A program made the translations under genes and the position numbers. From Diphasiastrum complanatum (lineage: Eukaryota > Streptophyta > Lycopodiopsida > Lycopodiales > Lycopodiaceae): a stretch of DNA of 64,000 nucleotides. The stretch is from assembly GCA_029204225.1 (NCBI GenBank), contig CM055094.1:71341223-71405222 (forward strand), given 5' to 3'. Below the pieces are notes generated by a model that saw only the letters and a program-made list of their open reading frames with translations, did not search any database and was not told the origin of the DNA. Shown in pieces: positions 11,400 to 23,700 of the stretch (its first letter is position 1; each line of letters starts with the position of its first letter).

Positions 11400-11530
11400 G
11401 TGGAGAATCTCCTGTATTCGGAAGACAAGTTGGCTTTTCTGAAATGGTATATTTTTTAATTTATTGTATGTTTCCTCATAGATAATATCCACTCCTACTC
11501 CACCATCAATATGTACACCTCCGATATTAA
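11400..11530 (-). pseudogene. Possible gypsy protease fragment
   Basis: The reverse strand reads without stops as IGGVHIDGGVGVDIIYEETY followed by NKLKNIPFQKSQLVF. The HIDGGVGVDI stretch resembles a diverged retropepsin active site (D-S/T/G-G). Its order, between Gag-like and integrase parts on the same strand, fits. The family assignment is an inference. Confidence 0.5.
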
Positions 11531-11625
11531 GATCCTAAAATGTTAATTTCCAATGTCGGAACAATATCATGTTTTGTTGATTGCACAATAGTACTGATCG
11601 ATGCTGATGGTAACTCTGCTGGTCA

Positions 11626-11913
11626 CTAAAATCCAAACAATTTAGAGCATATTGAATCAGCTAAATAAGGTGCAATCTGAATCAGCTGCCCTGTCGTAAC
11701 TTGAAACTTATAATTATTGACAAAGTCAGCAATATGATGAGCCACAATATCAACCAATTTTTGAGAAAAATTGGGTTCCTGATTCTGCTGAAATTGGTGT
11801 AACACCTCATGTGTAACTTTAGCCATCTGACTTATGTCAGTGTTGGATGTTCGGCTTGTACTTAGCCACAAATCTTCAGTGGTATGTCCTGCCTAATCGC
11901 TTTTCCTTAATCC
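11626..11913 (-). pseudogene. Gag-like fragment of the gypsy remnant
   Basis: Reverse-strand frame starting WLSTSRTSNTDISQMAKVTH, then EVLHQFQQNQEPN. The same peptide recurs with a few changes at 53.8-53.95 kb, where it continues upstream into a Gln- and His-rich region. Both copies keep the frame over this stretch. The Gag assignment rests on position and composition, not on a recognised domain. Confidence 0.5.
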
Positions 11914-11916
11914 CTA

Positions 11917-14584
<2,668 letters not shown>

Positions 14585-15016
14585 AAAAAGATAAAAACTA
14601 CAGAAATAAAAATATAAATATATATACAGACACAAAAGTGCACACACACACACATTCACACACATTTTACAAACACACACATTCAATTGTACTACCAAGG
14701 ATTGAATGCAGAAAGAAAAGAGGTGAATTCTAATTAAACATTCCAAACCTAGGAAGGGATGTAACCCTTGCTTTCTTCCTGTTAAAGGGTGCAAGGCTCT
14801 AATTTTCCCTCGATAGGATTAACCTATAAAATGTATGGAGAGGATATGAGGTGGCATTTGCAACTAGGATACAACCATAAGGTTTGTCATGATTATTCAT
14901 GATTATACCTATCTTTTGTTCTTTTTGACATAGATGTAATGGTTGTTTTTTTCAACATACATGTGATGGTTGTTTGTATTTTTTTTGTTTTTTTGGCTTT
15001 GACTATAAGGTTTGGC
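14585..15016. repeat. Repeat A, copy 2
   Basis: Matches 52080-52485 nearly base for base, including the CA-rich tract and a poly-T/TTTTGG stretch. The match ends at TTTGGCA, exactly where copia E2 sequence begins. No coding capacity was recognised. Confidence 0.85.
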
Positions 15017-18000
15017 AGCCATGAGACCACTCCATCTCCAAGATAGATTGCAAAGGCACTTGTTGACTTCCTATCCATTTGATCACCTGCAAAATCTGAA
15101 TCTGAAAATCCACAAAGGTTAGGTGTAGTACCTCCATACAAGATGCCAAAATCTCTAGATCCCGAGATGTATCTAAGTACTCTCTTTCCTAGCTTCCAAT
15201 GAGCCTCACTAGGATCTTGCATAAATTGACTTAGTTTACCAACCACAAAGCTTAGATCAGGTCTTGTGATGGTTAACCATATAAGAGATCCTATTAGCTT
15301 TCTATAGAGAGTAATGTCCTTGAAGGATCTTTCATTACTTCTTGTAGTTAGCTTTACATTTGATTCCGTAGGAGTAGAAACAACTTTACAATCTTCCATA
15401 TGAAACCTTTTTAGAATAGAGTTAACATACTTTTCTTGACATATGAATGTAGATTTAGAAGTTCTAATAATCTCTATTCCTAAGATATAATGAAGTTTAC
15501 CAAGATCTTGAATTTCAAACTCTCTTTTGAGTGCCATCTTGATTTCATCTATATCTAGATTGTTACCACCACTTAAGATAATGTCATCAACATAGATCAA
15601 AAGTAAAGTGATATCATTTTCATTCAATCTAAAGTAGAGAGAATGATCATACTCACTCATAACAAAGTTTTGAGAAAGTAAGAAGGAATTGAGCTTAGCA
15701 TACCAACTCCTTGGTGCTTGCTTTAGCCCATACAAACTCTTTTGGAGATAGCACACATGATTAGGCTCATCATGTGAAACATAGCCCTCGGGTTGCTCCA
15801 TGTAAATATCTTCTTCAAGATCACCATTCAAGAAGGCATTAGTAACATCCATTTGCCACATATCCCAATCATAAAGAGTTGCAAGAGAGATTAGGATTCG
15901 AATAGTTACCATCTTTGCCACGGGTGCAAAGGTCTCATCATAGTCAATACCATATTCTTGAGCATACCCCTTTGCCACCAACCTTGCCTTGTACTTGTTG
16001 ATTGATCCATCTTGATTTGTCTTGATCTTGAAGATCCACTTACAACCAATTGCCTTCTTGTCCTTTGGAAGCTTTACCAACCTCCATGTGTTGCTTTTGA
16101 TGAGTGCTTGATGCTCATGATCCATGGCTTGGATCCATTCCTTCTTTTGAATTGCTTCACCTACACAAGTTGGTTCATCAAAAGAGGTAAGAAAAGCAAA
16201 GTTAGAGTTGTCCACCACTTGCTTTCCTTTTTCATCATAGGTTAGCCTTGATGGCTTAGCCCTTTGCCTTTGAGTCTTCCTTGAAGTTTGCTTTGGAGTG
16301 GCATCTCCATCTTCATCCAAGACATCTTGCACATCATGATGATTAGTAGGCACATCAACATCAACATCAACAACATTGGAAACATTCTCTTCATGAAAGA
16401 TGACATCCCTGCTTATGACAACTTTCTTTGTAGAAGGAATGTACACTTTGTAAGCCTTGCTTACTTCACTATAGCCAACAAACACACCCTTCTTTGATGA
16501 AGGATCTTCTTTAGTTCTATCATCAAGTGTGATATTGACAAAACATGTACATCCAAAGATCCTACAATGCTTGACACTCGGCCTTCTACCATAAAGAACC
16601 TCATGAGGAGTTTTACCATCCAAGGAAGCACTTGTCCATCTATTACATAGATAGTTAGCACATGCTAAAGCTTCCCCCCAAAAAGACTTAGCAAGATTAG
16701 CATGTAGTCTCATTGCCTTGGCACATTCACAAAGGGTTCTATTCTTCCTCTCGGCCACTCCATTCTGTTGTGGAGTCCTAGGACTAGACATCTCCCTCTT
16801 AATCCCATGTGCTATACAAAAGTCTTTGAACCTATTTGAGGTGTATTCCCCTCCATTATCAGATCTTAAGCATTTGATCTTTGTATTGAATTGGTTTTCC
16901 ATTTCATTCTTGAACTTGACAAATGCAGCAAACACTTCATCCTTACTTTTAAGAAGATAGATCCAAGTATACCTACTAAAGTCATCAATGAAAGTTGCAT
17001 ACATCTTTGCCCCACCATTGCTAGTTGTACTAGAAGAATGAATATCAGAATGCACAAGTTGAAAAGCTTCTTTAGATCTAGAAGTAGATCTAGAATAAGC
17101 AAGTCTATGAGATTTGGACAAGGCACAATGTTCACAAACACTATTGTTTGCAACAAGACTTTTAGGGAGACCAAGAACAAGCTCTTTCTTTGCCATTACC
17201 TCCAAAGATTTGAAGTTGGGATGGCCCAACCTCTTGTGCCAAACTTCTTGGTTTGTCAATTGCTCCCTAGTCATACATCCTTCATGATTAGAGATCACAC
17301 ATGCATCAAGCTTGAAAAGTTTACCATGCCTCCTACCTTGAGCAATCAAGGATCCACATTTACTTATCAAACATGCATCTCCAATGAACTCCACATCAAG
17401 TCCTTTGTCAATCATTTGACTTACACTAAGCAAATTCTTAGTGATTGAAGGAATGTACAAAACATTTTCAAGATTTGCTTTCCTATTTGTTGAAAGGGAA
17501 ATAGGAATAGTGCCTATGCCTTTGATGTCACATTGACCATCATTTGCAGTGTAGATGATGTTACCTTCTCCCTCATAAGACAATAAGGATGTAAAGTATT
17601 CCTTATGTCTTGTCATGTGAGATGAGGCTCCACTATCAATCCACCAAGGATCATTATCATCTATGTTGGCTAACAAACTTGAAGTCATAACAAGTGATTC
17701 ACATGTGTTATGTTCTTCCTCATCTATTGTAAGATTTCCTTGCCTCTCTCCTTGCTCTCTTTTCTTCTTATAACATTCATTTGCAAAATGACCTTTTATC
17801 CCACAATAAAAGCACTTGAACTTTGACTTATTGTTCTTAGTAGAAGAGGAAGAGGAAGAGTGATCATCATGATCAAAGTTACCACCTTTGGACCATTTCC
17901 CTTTGCCTTTACCTTTGCCCTTGAATTTGCCTTTTGTGAAGAAGGCCTCTTCACCTCCACCTTGCAAGGATGCACCATCAAGCTTTGATTGCAACCTATG

Positions 18001-18561
18001 TTCTTCAGCCAATAAGATTTCTTGCAAGTCAACCACACTTGGCAAGACTCTTTGAATGGCAAAACTTTGCACAAGGTTAGCATGTTCATTTAGCAAACCA
18101 TTCAACATAACTTGGACTATTTCACCATCTTTTATGTTCTCATCAATGCATGCTAAATCATCACTTAGGGACTTAACTCTCAAGATAAATGCATGAGCAC
18201 TTTCACCCTCTCTTTGCCTACTAGAAAATATTTGTCTCCTTAGGGTCAATACCCTAGATGTGGACTTTGATTCAAAGAGCTTCTTTAAGGCATTCCATGC
18301 CTCACTTGCACTTTGACACTTTCCAACTTCCTTGAGAAGTTCATTTGTAACATTCATTTTAATGATATGAAGAGCCCTTTTGGCCTTCTTATCAAACCTT
18401 TGTTGCTCTTGAAGTGTGAGAGGTCTCTCTTCAATTTCTGCAACTATGTCCATGAGTTCATTCAACTCAAGTAAGGACTCCATCCTCACTTTCCAAGTAG
18501 AGTAGTTTGATGAACTCAACCTTTCACTAGACTCTAGCCTGATCCCACCATTGGAAGCCAT
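14893..18561 (-). CDS. E2 Gag-Pol polyprotein with chimeric C-terminus
   Basis: 1222 residues from ATG at 18561. Gag (UBN2 type) spans 1-240. The CCHC knuckle KCFYCGIKGHFANEC is at 249-263. Protease WWIDSGASSHMT has its Asp at 309. The Gag-pre-integrase motif WHKRLGHPNF starts at 441. The integrase catalytic triad is D506, D568 and E604 (35-residue D-E spacing). The integrase C-terminal motif RIFGCTCFVN is near 667. RT runs from about 805, with DVTNAFLNG and YVDD at 990-993. RNase H starts near 1120 and contains GFSDSDFAGD. Copia homology ends near residue 1181 (VVSWL). The last 41 residues come from the adjoining repeat and replace the rest of RNase H. Gag, protease, integrase and RT look catalytically intact, but the element cannot make a complete RNase H and lacks a second LTR. 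Confidence 0.92.
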   Translation of the reverse strand: MASNGGIRLESSERLSSSNYSTWKVRMESLLELNELMDIVAEIEERPLTLQEQQRFDKKAKRALHIIKMNVTNELLKEVGKCQSASEAWNALKKLFESKSTSRVLTLRRQIFSSRQREGESAHAFILRVKSLSDDLACIDENIKDGEIVQVMLNGLLNEHANLVQSFAIQRVLPSVVDLQEILLAEEHRLQSKLDGASLQGGGEEAFFTKGKFKGKGKGKGKWSKGGNFDHDDHSSSSSSTKNNKSKFKCFYCGIKGHFANECYKKKREQGERQGNLTIDEEEHNTCESLVMTSSLLANIDDNDPWWIDSGASSHMTRHKEYFTSLLSYEGEGNIIYTANDGQCDIKGIGTIPISLSTNRKANLENVLYIPSITKNLLSVSQMIDKGLDVEFIGDACLISKCGSLIAQGRRHGKLFKLDACVISNHEGCMTREQLTNQEVWHKRLGHPNFKSLEVMAKKELVLGLPKSLVANNSVCEHCALSKSHRLAYSRSTSRSKEAFQLVHSDIHSSSTTSNGGAKMYATFIDDFSRYTWIYLLKSKDEVFAAFVKFKNEMENQFNTKIKCLRSDNGGEYTSNRFKDFCIAHGIKREMSSPRTPQQNGVAERKNRTLCECAKAMRLHANLAKSFWGEALACANYLCNRWTSASLDGKTPHEVLYGRRPSVKHCRIFGCTCFVNITLDDRTKEDPSSKKGVFVGYSEVSKAYKVYIPSTKKVVISRDVIFHEENVSNVVDVDVDVPTNHHDVQDVLDEDGDATPKQTSRKTQRQRAKPSRLTYDEKGKQVVDNSNFAFLTSFDEPTCVGEAIQKKEWIQAMDHEHQALIKSNTWRLVKLPKDKKAIGCKWIFKIKTNQDGSINKYKARLVAKGYAQEYGIDYDETFAPVAKMVTIRILISLATLYDWDMWQMDVTNAFLNGDLEEDIYMEQPEGYVSHDEPNHVCYLQKSLYGLKQAPRSWYAKLNSFLLSQNFVMSEYDHSLYFRLNENDITLLLIYVDDIILSGGNNLDIDEIKMALKREFEIQDLGKLHYILGIEIIRTSKSTFICQEKYVNSILKRFHMEDCKVVSTPTESNVKLTTRSNERSFKDITLYRKLIGSLIWLTITRPDLSFVVGKLSQFMQDPSEAHWKLGKRVLRYISGSRDFGILYGGTTPNLCGFSDSDFAGDQMDRKSTSAFAIYLGDGVVSWLPNLIVKAKKTKKIQTTITCMLKKTTITSMSKRTKDRYNHE

Positions 18562-19719
18562 GATTCTAATGTTTCTTCAACTTTTAGGTTCTGTCCTAAA
18601 GCACTTAGCACTCACTTTTCTCTCAACAAATGATAGATAAAGAGATCTATGAAGATTTAGGACCCTAAAACACTTCTATCTTGAACCTAGATGGTTTCCA
18701 AGCATAGAAAGGAAGATTGAAACACATGCAACACTTTGCACACACTAAGAATGGATTACAAAATCAAACCAACCTGAACACACTCTTGCTTAAGCTCTCA
18801 AACTTTCCAGCAAGTGACCAAATCAAGTTATGGTGTGAAGAGTTACTTGCATTCTTAGAAAATACCCAAAACTAGGATGCCAAGATTACCTAGTAATGAA
18901 CAAACTTGATCAACATATGATCAACACACTAAGATATTGATTCAACCTGTAAAACCACATGTAAACCACACTTCTAAAAGTTTATAAACTCCAGCAAGTG
19001 ATAAATACAAGATTTAGAGGTGAATGAATGAGCACACTTAGTGAATCACAAGACTAGCTTCACTATCTTGTCAAATCTTGGTGTTTAGATGTAGATCTAA
19101 GATCACTTCACATGAGAATGTTCCTCAACCTGTTAAGAACCTGAAAACACACTTGCATAATGGTTAACACCTTCCAGCAAATGCTCCAACCAAATTACAT
19201 AAGGAGAGTTACTTACATGCTCAACAAAGTACACCAAAATTTATGCCAAAATTGATGACAATCTTTACAATATGCTCTTCACAATGGAGCTTGCAATATG
19301 TTCACCCAAAAAAGGGGATCTTTCATCCAAATGGGAGCTTTGCTCAGCCTTTAGGAGAATTACAACTCACTCAAAAGAGCATTTGTCATCCACTTAAGGA
19401 GAAGTTTCATCCACTTAAGGAGAGTGTTCATCCAAGAATGGAGATTGTCAACAATAGGATTGAAAAGAACATTGTTAGTATTGAATATGCACAAGCCTCA
19501 CAATAACAAATGATTAGGTGTTATGATCTGATCCAAAATAGTTTCTTTTCAGCCTCTGATCTTCAATAGACCTGAAATATGCTTTTGATCCACAAGTTCA
19601 ACTCACAAAACAAAGGTTAGTAAGATTTGATCAACAAAGCAATGCAAAATCATGCTAGAACTTGATCAAACATCCAAATATCACCAAAAATGGAATACTT
19701 ACTGTAAATAGAAGCCAAC
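18562..19719 (-). other. E2 untranslated leader
   Basis: Non-coding sequence between PBS and Gag start, expected to hold the packaging signal. It is longer than the E3 leader (588 bp). A forward frame at 19243-19506 shows repeats of HPLKE, from a short repeated motif at 19370-19420. It is antisense to the element and not credible as a gene. Confidence 0.7.
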
Positions 19720-19731
19720 CAGCTCTGATAC
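19720..19731 (-). promoter_or_regulatory. E2 primer-binding site
   Basis: The reverse complement reads TGGTATCAGAGC, complementary to the 3' end of plant initiator tRNA-Met. It lies directly next to the LTR end, where minus-strand DNA synthesis starts. Confidence 0.92.
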
Positions 19732-20388
19732 CATGTGAAAAATACAGATCCTAAGTGGATCTAAACTCCAAGATCATTGGCTTGAATGCTTGCACTCCAA
19801 ACTACATAAGCTAGGAATTGGCAACACATTCTATGCTACCTAGAATGCAAAGAACTTGATCAAAAAGCATTTACCACAAATGGAAACTTCCATAAACATC
19901 AAGTGAGGTCCAAAATAGCATTATACAGTCCATAATACATCAGCCTACCACTTTTGGAAAGCACCTAAGATCATACACAATAGCTTGAAGACAATACACA
20001 CAACAATGCTCTCAATGGAGGAAGAAACAATGACAATGATCTATTGATCTCAATGAAGCATACAAAAGGTTTCTCCAACCTGTTCTCCACGACTTCCCTA
20101 CTATTTATGGATGAGGAAGATGACTCTCTCTCCTCTCTCTAGAAGGTACTTGACCCTAGATATTCCCTATATAGGAAAAATAGCTAAAAATGGCTTATAT
20201 GACCAAAATACATCAAAATGGTCTCATTTTGAAGGGTATGAAGTTTGACACTTCATCATACTGAAAAAATACAGTAAATAAAAACATTGTGGCCTGGTTC
20301 ACACGTGTGAAACTCCAGAACCAAAACTATTTACAATTTTAGCCAATTTAGGCCTCAAACTAGCTAGGAAATGTTGACAATTTTCACA
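19732..20388 (-). repeat. 5' LTR of E2 (657 bp)
   Basis: In element orientation it starts TGTGAAAATTGTC and ends TTTTTCACA, adjoining the PBS. It holds a TATA-like TATATAGG (about 20167-20174) and the CACACGTGTG palindrome (20300-20309). The base after its outer end starts GGTCA, which would be one target-duplication arm; the partner was lost with the 3' end. Confidence 0.88.
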
Positions 20389-20479
20389 GGTCACACACTT
20401 GAAATGTAACCTTCTCAGATTTATCAATAAAGTGGGATTTTTCTCAAACTGACTCTGATTACCTTCTGGGTTTCAGTGT

Positions 20480-21190
20480 TCGGTAAAAGCGCCAGTTGTA
20501 AGGCCGCTTTCAAAATTTTTAACTTGGCACATAGCTGAGGGTCGTATCCCGGGACGCCAGCGGTATGCCGTCGGGACCATTCGGTCCGTGGCGCCAGCGG
20601 TATGCTGTCGGGACCATTCTGTCCAAGAACTGGTTGTTTCCATATCTGTCGTGTCTTGTGGTTCTGAGTGTTCCTTGCATGAACGTGAATGGGTTAAGCT
20701 CTTGGGGAACGGGCTCTAACCTGTCGGCTGAGTTGGATGGCTTGCTTGGGTGGATGTTACCTGTTTATGGCTGTCCAGTCTGGCGTGGCGCCAGGTTGGC
20801 TTCCAGCGCTCGTGACGAAGCTTTCAGCTGGTTAAGTCTGATGTAAGTCAGACCGCTTGCTTGGAATGGATGTTACTCGTTTGTAACGAAGCTTCGAGTT
20901 GGTTAAGTTTGATGTATGTCGGGCGGCTTGCTTGGAGGGAAGTCACCCACGTCGGGACCCCCGATCTGGCATGGCGCCAGGTTGGATCTCAATGTTGGTT
21001 TTCGGAACTTCAAGTTGGTTAAGTCTGATCGTTGTTGGCGAGTTGGCTGCTTGTATGTCAAGTGGGTTTGGATGGCAAGAGTTGAAGGCTGGGAAGCTAA
21101 GTCGTGGTTCCCGGCTCCCTTTGGGATGCCTGCGCTACATGTGGGCAGGCTTTTTTCTCTCTCTTGTCTGTCCTTATTTGTGAGAGACTA
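20480..21190. repeat. GC-rich degenerate tandem-repeat island
   Basis: Clearly richer in GC than its flanks. It opens with a 37-bp direct duplication (units start at 20555 and 20592, CGCCAGCGGTATGC). Degenerate units follow: GGTTAAGT-type motifs at 20830, 20901 and 21017, and GCTTGCTTGG at 20740, 20855 and 20926. GGCGCCAGGTTGG occurs twice (about 20787 and 20974). Near 21129 the inverted pair GCCTGC/GCAGGC is followed by a T run. Open frames are short, overlap, and match no family I know. Origin unknown. Confidence 0.65.
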
Positions 21191-21270
21191 AAGTCTACAC
21201 CTCAAGGAAAGAAAAGAAAGTTCCAACCAACTCAACATAACAGCTGTCTACATGTTTCTTGTTTTGACTA

Positions 21271-21395
21271 ACATATTCTCTTGAATGCTGTGAAGGATCC
21301 ATTGTAATTTCAATCCATATTTTCATAGGTAGGGTGGCGATATTGACACTTGACATGAGATTGTAGCAAAGGGAGAACCTTGGTTTTGATGCCCC
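21271..21395. repeat. Block C, copy 1, left of E3
   Basis: Matches 61264-61388 base for base in length up to the E3 insertion. It ends in GCCCC, the left arm of the E3 target duplication (21391-21395). A reverse-strand frame (RPRFSLCYNLMSSVNIATLP) is shared by both copies, but this only reflects DNA duplication. Confidence 0.88.
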
Positions 21396-22045
21396 TGTGA
21401 AAGATTTCAGATTCTTAAGATCCAATCTACTTGAATGATCTTTGGTTAGAAAGAGAAATACACTACCAATTTCACCAATGTTAAAAAATCAGCATCTACA
21501 CACAATTTGAGATGCAAACACTAATAGAACTTGATCAAACTTGAATGAAATGATTATTTATTGTTGCTGTCCGTACAAAACCAGCAAGCTACTGTATTTC
21601 ACACGTGTGGATCCAAAAATAACAAATATAGATCATTCTACACATAGAATTGCAAGCAATCACCAAGATAGTGCACCAATGGATAGTAGAACCCAAGAGA
21701 ACCATGCATAAGCATGAAATGAGATAGAGAAGAGAGAAGATGACTCTCTCCTCGAGCTACATCCTTTTATAGCAGGTCCAAACCCTATTTGGCCACTTGG
21801 CTTTCCCACCAAAATGCTAACCCTACCAATTTTGGGTCTAGATTCAATGTACCCAACTTATTCAAATTGAATCTACTCAAACTCGCATTCTATCTTTCCC
21901 ACACTTTCAAAAAGTGTTTATTCAAATGAAATTTAGACTAATGAACTTTGAAACGTCAACTTCTAAGTCTAAAACAAGTTTTGGCCTCAATATGCCAAAT
22001 ATGGAAATATTGCAAAATGTGATGAAACTAGTTGAATCTTTCACA
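21396..22045 (-). repeat. 3' LTR of E3 (650 bp)
   Basis: In element orientation it starts TGTGAAAGATTC and ends AATCTTTCACA, so the LTR has an 11-12 bp inverted terminal repeat. It carries CACACGTGTG at 21600-21609 and a reverse-strand TATA-like TATAAAAGG at about 21763-21771. A purine tract GAAGAGGGAG lies immediately inside (22046-22056). Confidence 0.95.
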
Positions 22046-22622
22046 CTCCCTCTTCAACTAGTTTTAGCATAGACTTTGATAATACTCCAAGTGAAGTCCT
22101 ATGCTCCATGAACAAGTCTTTTCCCAATGCTTTGGTGGAGATATCAGCTACACATTCTCTTGAAGACACATGTTGAAGCTCCACCTCCTTTGCAATGACT
22201 CGCTCCCTCACAAAATGATATTGTATCTCAATATGCTTGCTCCTAGCATGAAAGATAGGATTGGATGCCATTCTTTGGGCTGATTGGTTGTCACAAAAGA
22301 TGATTGGGCTCTCTGAAAAATCCAGCAAGTGAAGATCCTTGATCATTCTCTTGATCCATACCATCTCCTTTGTGCAATGTGTAAGAGCTTTGTACTTGGC
22401 CTCACTAGATGACAATGAGATAGTGGCTTGTTTCTTTGACATCCATGATATAGCTCCATCACCTATGAAAATACAATAAGAACTAATGGATTTAGGGTCC
22501 ATTACATCTCCAGCATAGTTCGAATCTGAAAATCCAAAAAGATTAGGTGATGATCCCTCATACAATATGCCAAAATCTCGAGTTCCAATGATGTACCTCA
22601 AAACTCGCTTTCCTAGCTTCCA
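22041..22622 (-). pseudogene. E3 RNase H
   Basis: Resumes copia homology at WKLGKRVLRYIIGTRDFGIL and continues through FGFSDSNYAGDVMDPKS, WMSKKQATISLSSSEAKYKA and CDNQSAQRMASNPIFHARSK to the end of pol. The domain looks complete. It is in a different frame from the module upstream, so it is not translated with it unless by frameshifting. Confidence 0.88.
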
Positions 22623-22624
22623 AT

Positions 22625-23700
22625 TATCCTAGCATAGTTTTTGCCAATAGAACTTTGATCCATCATAAGAATAATCTTCTTCCTAAGAATAGATCTCCTT
22701 TCAATGATCATGTAATGCTCAAAATAGAAACAACCATAATTGATATAGAGAATAGTGTCCACTTGGGATGCTTCACTATTTCTTACATCAATTTTGCATG
22801 TAAAAATGTGACTAGAACATGAAGAATTAAATAGAATGTAAATGAAATGATTCCACCATGCTTCCAACTCTGAACTCTCTGGAAAAATACAGCAAACAAA
22901 CAATAAATGTGAGTGATCAACTTTTGCTTGCATGTCTCCTCCTCCTTTGTCCTTTGTTGCCTTGTATCCACCATGATACTCCATGAATGAGCCTCCATCT
23001 TCATCCTGCCACAAGAAACCATCAAACCTTGGAAATCCATGAGTAGGTGAGTACATTAATGATGCAAATCCAGCACCACATGACTCCATAAACCAAGTAG
23101 TTTGCACTAGTCCATCTTCAAGATCTACTTGACACAAGAAAATGACCATGAATTCACCAAAAATTGACAATCTCCAAGTATTGGCACCAAGTAGCTCAAC
23201 ACTTGAGAACTTAGCCATGGATGAGTGACATAATAAACCTCCAATAGCTTCATTTCCATCAGCAAAATCAGCCAAAAATGCTAGTACAAATCCAACATCA
23301 AAACAATGCTCACCAATGTAGCTAGTTTTACCATATCTTGACAATTTGCACACATCCACATGAAATTGCTCAAACATGAGATAGAACAAGTAAAGTAAAC
23401 TTGAACAACACTTCCTTGCTGCTCCTTTGACCTTACTTGAGTCTTCAATATGCTGCGAAAACAGATCCATAACACCTTTGCCAATTACCTCTTCTTTGAT
23501 GCTCTTGACTAGCTCCAAATTGCCAACTTCCCTTTTGACTAGTTGAAGCGCTTTGAGATCAACCTCTTGATCTTCAACTTGACCATCAAAGTCATTGAAC
23601 AAAATTTGTTTTCCAGATCCATTACTTGATTTTACTGCAAGATAACATCCATCCACTTGCATAGCTCCATGTACACAACAAGATCCTCCAAAAGATGTTC
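22625..23700 (-). other. E3 module replacing reverse transcriptase (function unknown)
   Basis: An open segment of about 355 codons in frame with integrase, placed where E2 has RT residues of about 825-1120. It starts after SLMKSG with TSFGGSCCVHGAMQVDG, and includes SNGSGKQILFNDFDGQ, MDLFSQHIEDSSKVKGAARK, CCSSLLYLFYLM and DGNEAIGGLLCHSSMAK. It ends just before WKLGKRVL of RNase H. I see no RT, RNase, integrase or known host domain. It is Cys- and aromatic-rich, with hydrophobic runs. E4 carries a closely related copy (about 36930-37680), very similar at DNA level and lacking about 70 codons. It may be a captured host fragment or non-coding filler that happens to be open. Confidence 0.75.

Larger units (their letters stand above)
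10735..11913 (-). mobile_element. Ty3/gypsy remnant, copy 1
   Basis: A decayed reverse-strand gypsy element. Reading leftward it has Gag-like coding (11913-11626), a protease-like stretch (about 11530-11400) and integrase (about 11220-10812). RT and RNase H are absent. Bases 10919-11913 are repeated at 53155-53975, where about 220 bp is missing from the middle. It ends at 11913 against block B, with a short shared ATGGC at the junction. Confidence 0.8.
15017..20388 (-). mobile_element. Ty1/copia element E2, 3'-truncated
   Basis: Reverse-strand element with 5' LTR (19732-20388), PBS (19720-19731), a leader of about 1.16 kb and a single uninterrupted gag-pol frame from 18561. It stops inside RNase H at about 15017, where repeat A begins, so the end of RNase H, the polypurine tract and the 3' LTR are lost. 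Everything up to the break is open. This makes it the best-preserved pol in the window. Confidence 0.93.

Noticed and set aside
16891-17448. 185-residue forward frame within E2
   Set aside because: Antisense to the intact copia gag-pol frame, no domain.
20565-21191. GC-rich overlapping forward frames as a gene
   Set aside because: Overlapping frames in a degenerate repeat; no recognisable domain.
21195-21425. Short reverse frame conserved at 61185-61406
   Set aside because: Conservation is explained by duplication of block C DNA; the frame ends differ between copies.
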